Source: Phoronis pallida (taxonomy: Eukaryota; Phoronida; Phoronidae). Taken from it: a stretch of DNA of 15,266 nt. The position numbers and the translations under genes are program-made. This document shows positions 8,232 through 15,054 of this stretch, one piece after another. The notes under the pieces are model-generated. The model saw only the letters and a program-made list of their open reading frames with translations, ran no database searches and was not told where the DNA came from. The stretch covers positions 1 to 15,266 of the forward strand of contig JAOXYC010017790.1 in NCBI GenBank assembly GCA_028565715.1, written 5' to 3'. Within the stretch, counting starts at the first letter, position 1. Each line of letters starts with the position of its first letter.

Positions 8232-8288
8232 CTGTATATTAATAATAAAAATTTGATTTATTTGGTTGATTTTTGAAAATACAGAAAA

Positions 8289-8344
8289 ATTCGGAACACG
8301 GCCGGTAATTGAATCAGGGTTCGATTCCCGGTCGGGTTCCGAAT
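8289..8344 (+). repeat. Hairpin with a tRNA T-arm (B-box) motif
   Basis: ATTCGGAAC at 8289-8297 and GTTCCGAAT at 8336-8344 are perfect complements. Between them is GGGTTCGATTCCCGG, a match to the Pol III B box and tRNA T arm. There is no A box or anticodon arm, so it is not a tRNA; a truncated tRNA-derived SINE or a selected hairpin are the options. It lies in the phase 0 intron between e10 and e11. Confidence 0.5.
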
Positions 8345-8524
8345 GGTTCTATCTTTGAAATTGTCACTTCCGGACAGCAGAAGCCCACCTTTATTTATTA
8401 GGTAAACGTTTCGCAAAGAATAAAATAAGTTCTGTTTTGTGAGTTTGTTATGGTGGTACGAAAAACTTAATTTCTGGACCAATTGAGTAGAATGTGTTCA
8501 TTCAAAAACTGAAACATGGCATAC

Positions 8525-8760
8525 ATTGGTGAATGGATATCCCGATGTGTCACGTTTTCTGCGAGATGTTGGTCCACACGTGACTTCGACGTTTTCTGTG
8601 GTGCAATTGTTCTTGGGGTCGGAGCAGGTTTTTCCCATTGCGGAATTCATTAAAAAGTCAACGAAGTTTTCTTTTATTTCTTCAGTTGTTACCCCACTTG
8701 AACAAGAACCTTTGTAGAATAGGATAACAGGAAGTTTCAAGTTTCCTGGAAAAAGCTGCT
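8525..8760 (-). CDS. Exon e10: X domain copy 1, N-terminal half with furin-like site
   Basis: Begins in phase 1 after TTTTGCAG and ends in phase 0 at GTATGC, about 79 residues. I do not recognise the family. It starts QLFPGNLKLPVILFYKGSC, then a helix-like stretch TTEEIKENFVDFLMNS, a Cys-rich part (KTCSDPKNNCTTENVEVTC) and the basic cluster TSRRKRDTSG. RRKR fits the R-x-[KR]-R furin consensus, which is established for proprotein convertases; actual cleavage is inference. e22 has the same order of Cys, helix, Cys and basic cluster. The position between Sushi and GCC2/GCC3 recalls an interdomain region of SVEP1-type proteins, but I cannot confirm homology. Confidence 0.82.
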
Positions 8761-9046
8761 CTGCAAAATTAAAAAAAAAATTACTTTAGAGTTTCTCAAG
8801 TCTGGGGTTGATTGGTACATTCAAGTTACACACTCTTCGTGGTCCCTCGACAAATTTTCGTCGAACTTCAAACGAAAGCCCAATGACTCAAATATTTGCT
8901 CTACGAAATCTTAAGATTTTTTTAGCTCTCTCAAATATACAAGTTAGTATAAATGCTTTTGGATTGAAGTACACTTAAAAGACCTAAATTGGTACCAACA
9001 TTTTGGAACAGTGACCCTGTCGGGGGCAGTGAATGTGTAAACTTAC

Positions 9047-9232
9047 TGACACAGTCCGGAACATTATTACTGGACCATTTGCCTCCACTACAGATATACT
9101 GTCCACCACCCAACAATCGGTCATGAATATCATAGCCATCCTGACACATCATAGAACAGGTGCGAATTGTCATCAATTGAATGCATGACAACGCACCATT
9201 TTTCGGAGGGTTAAAAGTAGGACATTCCTTCA
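9047..9232 (-). CDS. Exon e9: Sushi domain, cassette 3 second Sushi
   Basis: Sixty-two codons, phase 1/1, acceptor TTTTCAG and donor GTAAGT. It begins VKECPTFNPPKNGALSC, has CSMMCQDGYDIHD and ends CSGGKWSSNNVPDC. Six cysteines. It is the last Sushi before the first X domain and so sits as e21 does before the second. Confidence 0.9.
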
Positions 9233-9377
9233 CTGAAAAGTATAAGAAAAAGTCAACAATGTGCTCTTTCATTTTTGACTGAGAACTGAAACAATATTTT
9301 TGGTTTGTTTTTAGTTTCTGTAGCAAAACAAACTTATACCCAGCACTAATTAATCATGAAACAAGAAGGGTACTTAC

Positions 9378-9626
9378 CGTTGACATCGATAACAAAGGAG
9401 CATACACTTTGTCTACCAAGTTCAAGGTCAGTGCCAGTACACGTCACAAAGTGCTTGCCCAATCCCAGTGTGACATTTTCGTCTTGGTATTGGGGACAAA
9501 CTGCTGGTATTTCAACGCCCTTGGCACTGATGAACGTAGGTTTGGGGATGTGTATTTCAGTTTTTACTTCTGTCGTGGTAATGTTTATGTCAGATGAGCA
9601 GTTCCATACAGTTGGTGGTTCGTCAA
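9378..9626 (-). CDS. Exon e8: HYR domain, cassette 3
   Basis: Eighty-three codons, phase 1/1, acceptor TTTTTCAG and donor GTAAGT. It begins DEPPTVWNCSSDINI, has IHIPKPTFISAKGVEIP in the core and ends TCTGTDLELGRQSVCSFVIDV. Four cysteines as in e2 and e5; the D-x-ELGR turn is identical to that of e2. The intron upstream is the longest in the window because it holds the large inverted repeat. Confidence 0.9.
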
Positions 9627-10118
9627 CTGAAAAATGTCTTGAGTTCTTAGAAAAATGATTCCAATTCTTCAAATGAAATCATTTTGGATACGTTTGCAGG
9701 TTACAAAGCCTAAAAGGATATCGTTCGAGGCGAATCTTCAAGACATGCATTTCGACCAAGATTTTCAAAGAAAGTAGACCCCAGGAGTATGAGAACGATT
9801 AAGGGTAGGCCTATAAACTAGTGGTTTTTGTCCGGTCATTGTACTCAGATGGTGAGGTCAGACAACGAGCGCAAAATAATTGTACAATCAAAACAGAACG
9901 TCAATCTATTTATACGTCAGTTGGGTGCCATCAACACCAAACTAGACTCAATGACTATTTTGAGTCATTCCACTCTCTCACAAGATAAGTATACTACCGG
10001 AAGTGCAAAAAGTACTTCACACGCTTGCACACCAGGCTTGCATCGAAGTTTACCAGCAACTTTTTTCTGATAGTCTTGACGTGTATTTAAATGCGTACTG
10101 TCGGAAGTCCCACTTGTA
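9627..10118 (-). other. Part of intron e7-e8 outside the large inverted repeat
   Basis: The intron spans 9627-11262. The part left of the inverted repeat has a minus-strand open frame at 9965-10177 that begins inside the left arm; it shows no recognised domain. It may be decayed sequence of the same element. Confidence 0.65.
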
Positions 10119-10569
10119 TATTTACTTAAGATATTGTCTCCTCGTTGGTCCCATTCTGGCGTCAAATCAAAGATCAACTAGAAATGTTGTGTGCGAATCC
10201 TTTGTTGAACACAACTTACTTACATCCGTGTCAAAAAATCTACTCTTAAGGATATGAATGAGTACTTGCAATGACCTTCATTCTTTAGCAATTTACAAAA
10301 AAACTGGGCATTTTCAACCCATAAAAGTATATATTTTCCAAAAGCAGACATGGGCATCTGGTGAAATATTTTTTATCTACAAATCATTCTCCGTTTTATG
10401 GCAAATGTGTTTTTTTTTGTAAAAAATCCGTTTTTGGAAAGGTACATCGATAGCGAAAAAAACTGTTAACATATTTTTATCATGTTAAGATATACCACAT
10501 GGACACATAAACGCTGTTAGGAAATTTCAAATAAATGGCTAGTTTCGTTTTTATGTTCTTTCAAAGCAC

Positions 10570-10616
10570 AAAAAAGTAGTCGATTTGATAAAAAATGGTG
10601 GGCGGACTACTTTTTT
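10570..10616. repeat. 12-bp perfect inverted repeat in the spacer of the large foldback
   Basis: AAAAAAGTAGTC at 10570-10581 is the exact complement of GACTACTTTTTT at 10605-10616, with a 23-base loop. It lies inside the spacer of the large inverted repeat, near the hammerhead-like core. It may be a structural part of the same element. Confidence 0.7.
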
Positions 10617-10664
10617 GCGGATTACTTTGTTATTCTAAATTTGATTCGTTTTTATTCGAATCTT

Positions 10665-10720
10665 GTAACATACTGATGATGCACTAAGCTCGTGTGCGAA
10701 ACGTTTAACTGTCTGTAAAT
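10665..10720 (+). ncRNA. Hammerhead-ribozyme-like core (degenerate or minimal)
   Basis: CTGATGA at 10673-10679, a hairpin GCAC/GTGC (10681-10684 with 10694-10697), then GAA at 10698-10700 and a small ACG/TGT stem (10701-10703 with 10710-10712) followed by C at 10713. This is the order of a type I hammerhead: CUGANGA, stem II, GAA, stem III closed by A-U, cleavage base H. Only about three pairs of stem I are seen (ATA with TGT), and T10680 is an unpaired extra base beside stem II. Activity is doubtful. Confidence 0.35.
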
Positions 10721-11262
10721 ATTTGTATATATATGAACAATGAATCTTTCTACTACTGTGGCCAAAAACCCAGATCATTAGCCATTTATTTGAAATTTCC
10801 TAACAGCATTTTTGTGTCCATGTGGTATATTTTCACATGAGAACAATTTATAAAAATATGTTTACAGGTTTTTTTCCCTATTGACGTACCTTTCGAAAAA
10901 TGGATTTTTTTTACAAAAAACACATTTGCCATAAAACAAAGAATGACTATTAGATGAAAAATATTTTTTCAGATGCCCAAATATGTCTGCTTTTGGAAAA
11001 TATATACTCTAATGGATTGAAAATGCTCAGTTTTTTGTAAATTGCTAAAGAATGAAGGTCATTGCAAGTACTCATTCATATCCTTAAGAATAGGTTTAGT
11101 TTTTTATCGGATAAAAGCTCTCAAATCACCCCTTACATTTTTTTTGAATTTTTTAACTCAGGTGCAAGTAAGTACACAACACTTATAGTCGATTTGTTTT
11201 TTTGACGCCAGATGGGGACCAACGAGGAGACAGTGTCTTTAAATACTATCAGGATCACTTAC

Positions 11263-11451
11263 GCCAACATTCTGGCTTCCGTCCATTCCAAACGCCATCT
11301 GCGCCACACGTGTATTTGGTTATGTCATACTGACTACGTGGAATGGCGTAACCAGCGTGGCAAGAATACGTACAGACATTGCCATACGTATCACCGGTAC
11401 AATTGACGTCACCGTGTCCAATATCAGGCGGACTTCCGGGGCACTTCACAA
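11263..11451 (-). CDS. Exon e7: Sushi domain, cassette 3 first Sushi
   Basis: Sixty-three codons, phase 1/1, acceptor TTTACAG and donor GTAAGT. It begins VKCPGSPPDIGHGDVNC, has TYGNVCTYSCHAGYAIP and ends GVWNGRKPECW. Same six-cysteine subtype as e1 and e4. Its donor lies about 17 bases from the edge of the large inverted repeat at 10119-11245, so that insertion just missed the splice site. Confidence 0.9.
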
Positions 11452-11666
11452 CTGTAAACATTCAAAATGAAGAAAAAATGTTTGGCAAGACAGGCCGGAT
11501 GTAGGTTTATAATAGTAGTTTACAATTATCATCATAGGCTATATGTTTTAATATTCTATTGTTATTCATAAGTTGTGGGCAGATATGTTATTTAAAAATG
11601 TTTGATCGAAAGGATGAATACATTTTTCAGTATTAGAACAAGTCGTGAAACCAATCAGAAACGAAC

Positions 11667-11834
11667 CTGTGCAGCCAATATCTCCACTCCATTGTCCGTT
11701 TGAACACAGGACAGGATTTGGTCCAATCCTTTTGTAGCCTTCGTTACAATCATAGAAGCATTGACTTCCGGTGACGTCATCACATACGGCGAGTTTACCA
11801 TTTGCTGGACTCTGTTTCGCCGAACACTTACTCA
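11667..11834 (-). CDS. Exon e6: Sushi domain, cassette 2 second Sushi
   Basis: Fifty-six codons, phase 1/1, acceptor TTTTGTAG and donor GTTCGT, a weaker donor but the only one in phase after the last cysteine. It begins SKCSAKQSPANGKLAVC and ends CSNGQWSGDIGC. Six cysteines; CNEGY at the centre is shared with e3. It closes the second Sushi-HYR-Sushi cassette. Confidence 0.87.
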
Positions 11835-12195
11835 CTACAAAACATGATAACAGAAGTGGTAGTATAGGTGTGTCTGGATGGTTCAAACTGTGGTATTTGA
11901 AACTCAAAGCAGAAAGAAAGGCGGTGTTTGAATTTAACAATTCTGACTTCCGTTATGATTTGCTTTACCTATTGTTACTCTTGAGGGAGTGACTATGGAA
12001 GTTATTATGGTGTTCTGACTGTGTATATGTATGAATTTATGATGGGTGTGAATGCGTCATCAATGTACTTTATTCTAATTCTTTAATTTGAATGCGGGCC
12101 AAAGGTGCTTCTGTAAACTGTATAACGTCCAAGTTATAAATGATCTCAATTTCTATCAAACACTTTCTGTTCTATGTTAAACTAAAAACACTTAC
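11835..12195 (-). other. Intron e5-e6 (361 bases)
   Basis: AT-rich, with no exon or repeat that I can support. Confidence 0.8.
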
Positions 12196-12444
12196 ACACG
12201 ACAGATACTGTATATTTACAGACAGTATGTGTATGAAGTTCAACATCAGAGCCTGTACAAAGAACCTGGTGAGAACCCACACCAAGAGTCACGCTACTAG
12301 TCCTGTAGTTACATACGGCTTCTATAACAGCTGAGTTTTCTGCTCTTTTGAAACTTGGAATGGGGAGGTTCACGTCTATTTGCGAATGTTCAGTGAGAAT
12401 TTCATAATCCGACGGGCAACCAGTCATCAGTGGAGGTTGATCAA
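12196..12444 (-). CDS. Exon e5: HYR domain, cassette 2
   Basis: Eighty-three codons, phase 1/1, acceptor CTTTTAG and donor GTAAGT. It starts DQPPLMTGCPSDYEI, then carries IDVNLPIPSFKRAENS, where NLPIP stands for the usual W-x-x-P core, and ends LCTGSDVELHTHTVCKYTVSV. Four cysteines occupy the same places as in e2 and e8. It is clearly homologous to e8: both have a TLG-x-G block before the third cysteine. Confidence 0.88.
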
Positions 12445-13011
12445 CTAAAAGTAAAACGTATATTGAAGAAACTCAAATAAATTTAATCGTTTTCTTTCCT
12501 TTATTTGATTATGGTAATGGAAAAAAAGGCATACGTTTTTTTTAAAGGCATGTTATTCAATTATGTACATTTGGTACGTAGCTCCACGTTGTCAGCATTT
12601 GATATACCTTTATCATTTTACCTTAAAGAGACATAACCGGTATCAATGCCGTTAAACACAATTTTGGAGTCCTATAGGGTCATAAATGGCTGCGTGAATT
12701 TGTGAACTTTGAGTAGAGCCAAAATCCGTCGTATTTTAGTAATGGTTAACATATGTAGTTTGCAAATACCAAACCGCAGATTTCTTGGTTTCATAGTGAA
12801 ACTAACAACAATAGCGACGGACAACGTTTTGCCACACTCAATGCAATTAAGTCACTAACACGGCAGTTTTTGTCCTCGCACAATCAGATATAGGCGAGTG
12901 ATCGACTGGAGAATGATTAAGTGGCTCGTTTGCATCGCACCGAAGTACATGTACACGTAAACCGCCGAAAATGGCGAAGAAGTTGACAACCAAAATAAAA
13001 CAAAGAATTAC
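12445..13011 (-). other. Intron e4-e5 (567 bases)
   Basis: No exon, RNA gene or clear repeat seen; open frames near 12847-13011 are read-through from e4 or shadows. Confidence 0.75.
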
Positions 13012-13200
13012 CCCAACATTCAGGCCTAGTTTCAGGAACCCATGTTCTATCACCATTACATGTTAAAATAGTGCTGTCACTGAGACTGGCAGGAATTGTG
13101 TAGCCGGCGTCACATTGGTACTCGCAATATGACCCATATGTCTTTGTAGTGCAGGCGGTGCCTCCATGAACGAGTGTTGGGGGATCCGCACACACAGTGA
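13012..13200 (-). CDS. Exon e4: Sushi domain, cassette 2 first Sushi
   Basis: Sixty-three codons, phase 1/1, acceptor TTTCAG and donor GTAATT. It begins VTVCADPPTLVHGGTAC, has YGSYCEYQCDAGYTIP in the middle and ends WVPETRPECWG. Six cysteines. The YG-x-x-C-x-Y-x-C block is shared with e1 and e7, which marks these three as the same Sushi subtype. An open frame running on past the donor to 12917 or lower has no domain content and is intron read-through. Confidence 0.9.
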
Positions 13201-13491
13201 CTGAAATAAGAATACACCACACTAGGTGCCTGAAGGAAACACATACAAAGGTAAACTACTAGCTATTACTGGATAACAGTGACATTCGGTGACTAGCAAA
13301 ACGTTATAAGTCTATAAACACAATTTTAGACTTATGACCTCATGGTTTAAATGAGACACCAGTGTATATCTTATAGACAAAAACAATAGAAGTTGCAAAC
13401 ATCTATGACTTTTGCGTATTTATGTATTAGGCAATCTCAGATTATTTAAACAAACTACACACGCGTGTTTCTCACAAGGAGGGATACCTAC

Positions 13492-13665
13492 TCTTACAAT
13501 GTGGCACCACACTCCATTGTCCATTTTCACTACAAGCTGCCTGGGTGACAGTCGTCGGAGTATAGCCTTCGTTACACGTGTACGTGCACGCAGACTGGTA
13601 ACTGCTTTCGCAAGACCCGGCGATATTACCGTTTTGTGGTGGAACCAAGGGCTGGCATGTTATAT
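13492..13665 (-). CDS. Exon e3: Sushi domain, cassette 1 second Sushi
   Basis: Fifty-eight codons, phase 1/1. It begins DITCQPLVPPQNGNI and ends SENGQWSVVPHC, with six cysteines. The donor is ambiguous: GTAAGAG would cut through the last Cys codon, whereas GTAGGT six bases further on keeps it and the same phase, so I used the latter. This short Sushi type, with a G-Q-W-S ending, matches e6 and more loosely e9, which hold the same place after an HYR exon. Confidence 0.87.
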
Positions 13666-13953
13666 CTGTTGAAAAATATGACACTGCTTTACTTGGAATA
13701 GAATCAACCTAGTGCTATAACTGATTACTTTTTATGAAAGTAAAGAGTATCATATCAAATTTACTATAATTAAATGTAAGTTACGTGTCCTTCAAATGTG
13801 AATTAATGTTTTGTTTAGAAGCAACGAGACAACGAGCTTCAAAATAATACTGTATTATGGAGCTCTATCTTCTGACCAGTTTCGGGAGACAAGTTCCTTT
13901 ATTGGTTTTATTATGCTCTACGTGTTATGGCTTGTCATTTATCTTTAACTCAC

Positions 13954-14193
13954 ATTTGACGTTAACTTCATATGAGCAGCTTGAGGATCGCCCAAGCTCC
14001 GTATCGGTCGCACTGCAGCTAACTCTCGTCTGACCTTTACTGAATAGAACCGAGTTCTCATGGGAACAATGTAATGGCAGAGGCTCCCCGCGGGCTTGGA
14101 TGATTGGTCGTTGGATGTCGACGAGAATTGGCAGTGAGCCCGTTTTCACGTCAATGTTCTTAGGGCAATAGGTAACGATGGGGTCCTCGTCAG
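13954..14193 (-). CDS. Exon e2: HYR (hyalin repeat) domain, cassette 1
   Basis: Eighty codons, phase 1/1, acceptor TTTTAG and donor GTGAGT. It starts DEDPIVTYCPKNIDV and ends SATDTELGRSSSCSYEVNV, the HYR pattern: D-x-x-P start, CP, an A-x-D motif, then C-x-[YF]-x-V-x-V. HYR domains have an immunoglobulin-like fold linked to adhesion and are often next to Sushi domains. There are four cysteines (YC, LHC, VSC, SSC) where classic HYR has two, and the usual D-x-x-GN turn reads D-x-ELGR. e5 and e8 share the same changes. Confidence 0.88.
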
Positions 14194-14512
14194 CTAAAAC
14201 ATGTTCGTGGAAGATAATTTCAGTTACAATTGTAGATACCTCAAGTCTTGGGTCACACTGACGTGAACATTTTGTTTGTAATAAATAAACCTAGAATCAT
14301 CATAGCACGATTTAGATGCACACTCATTATTTATTGTCAAGGGAAAACATCAGGGAGAAGATAGATTGTTGTTCGAAACAAAAAGTCTTTGAATAATAAG
14401 TGGATATAATTAATAGATCACTGCTGTGACGACAATTAATTATATAGAGATAAATTTGGAATCTGAAAAAATTTCTGACCCGTCATGGGAAAAGTCTTTG
14501 GTAATGACTTAC
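14194..14512 (-). other. Intron e1-e2 (319 bases)
   Basis: AT-rich, nothing seen beyond the splice borders. Confidence 0.8.
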
Positions 14513-14704
14513 CAATACATTCAGGCTGTTTACCAGTCGACCATGTGAAGCTAGAGGAACATTGCGGCCTATGATAGTCTTGTGAACTTCGAGATATCGT
14601 GTAGCCATTGTCACATTCATAGTGACACGATGTCCCATAGTTTGAATTTGGGCACACCACGCGACCGTTTGCTAACCCTGGTGGTTCTCCGGAGCATTTC
14701 CCAA
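14513..14704 (-). CDS. Exon e1: Sushi (CCP) domain, cassette 1 first Sushi
   Basis: Sixty-four codons, phase 1 at both ends, acceptor TTTTCAG and donor GTAAGT. It opens KCSGEPPGLANGRVVC and ends TWSTGKQPEC, with the Sushi signature of Cys-x-x-Pro start, YEC-DNGY centre and W..PEC end. It has six cysteines instead of the minimal four; the extra pair is VVC and TSC. It is the most upstream exon I can support, so the protein is already in its ectodomain here. Its closest relatives in the window are e4 and e7, which share the PEC[I/W] ending and nearly the same length. Sushi domains are small beta-sandwich modules used for protein-protein contact. Confidence 0.9.
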
Positions 14705-14970
14705 CTGAAAATTTAAATGGCATAACTGACTTAATTTGCATGTTGAAAAATAACTACATGGGCTTCTTGTTGGCGATATGAATGCATAGGGTGTACGTTG
14801 TATATTGGAAAGGATAAGCTAAGCGCTTCTCCGAGATAGTGAATTCACTATTCAATTTACACGAACAATGAAAACGTTTTTATCGATGTTGTAACTTATG
14901 GGTAACACCGTAAATTTGACGTTTGAGTTTTTAAATCTAACACGTCAAAGTTATAAATTTGAAAAGACAG

Positions 14971-14978
14971 AAAAAAAA
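14971..14978 (-). terminator. Pol III terminator (T8) behind the tRNA-like sequence
   Basis: Eight T on the minus strand, starting four bases past the tRNA-like 3' end. RNA polymerase III stops at runs of four or more T, so the placement fits a once-transcribed tRNA-like unit. Confidence 0.5.
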
Positions 14979-14981
14979 TCG

Positions 14982-15054
14982 TAACTGAACTGGGAATCGA
15001 ACCCAGGTCCCCATAATAGCCGGTTATGATACTCTACCTCTAAGCTACCCATCT
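14982..15054 (-). ncRNA. tRNA-like sequence (tRNA pseudogene or SINE head)
   Basis: Read on the minus strand it folds as a 72-base cloverleaf. The A-box-like part is TAGCTTAGAGGTAGAGT, the D stem GCTT/GAGT, the anticodon arm CATAA-CCGGCTA-TTATG, and the T arm CTGGG-TTCGATT-CCCAG is perfect. The acceptor stem is weak (one mismatch and three G-U pairs), position 33 is C instead of U, and there is one extra base between the D and anticodon arms. The formal anticodon GGC (Ala) is rare or absent in eukaryotes. A pseudogene or tRNA-derived SINE is more likely than a working tRNA. Confidence 0.6.

Larger units (their letters stand above)
10119..11245. repeat. Large imperfect inverted repeat (foldback element)
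   Basis: The left arm at about 10119-10541 and the right arm at about 10779-11245 are inverted copies with small indels around a 237-base spacer. A stretch of about 55 bases, including ATGAATGAGTACTTGCAATG, is perfect between the arms, as are the innermost 29 bases ending ATTTCAAATAAATGGCTA. The arms end outward near CTCCTCGTTGGTCCC. No transposase is visible. It fills most of the e7-e8 intron. The type of element is not recognised; a Penelope-like or retrozyme-type origin is possible given the hammerhead-like core in the loop. Confidence 0.85.
1..14704 (-). other. Partial gene for a polydomain membrane protein (27 exons in view)
   Basis: Twenty-seven exons join in one open frame of about 1720 residues. 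Domain order is (Sushi-HYR-Sushi)x3, X, GCC2/GCC3, EGF-EGF, TSP1x3, EGF-EGF, TSP1, Sushi, X, GCC2/GCC3x2, Ser/Thr/Pro stalk, transmembrane helix, tail. Every exon is bounded by AG and GT on the minus strand, and the phases match at all 26 junctions: 1/1 almost throughout, phase 0 inside the first X domain and phase 2 after the transmembrane exon. The 3' end lies beyond position 1, and the 5' end lies beyond 14704, probably outside the window. The Sushi/HYR/GCC2/EGF set recalls SVEP1 (polydom), but the TSP1 repeats and membrane anchor do not belong to that protein, so I give no symbol. A role in cell-surface adhesion or recognition is inference. Confidence 0.88.

Noticed and set aside
9965-10177. 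Minus-strand open frame as a coding exon
   Set aside because: It begins inside the inverted-repeat arm, has no recognised domain and would disrupt the e7-e8 junction, which is in phase without it.
13492-13500. Alternative donor GTAAGAG for e3
   Set aside because: It would remove the last Sushi cysteine; the GTAGGT donor six bases later keeps it with the same phase.
14982-15054. Working tRNA-Ala gene
   Set aside because: C at position 33, weak acceptor stem, an extra base before the anticodon arm and an anticodon not expected in eukaryotes.
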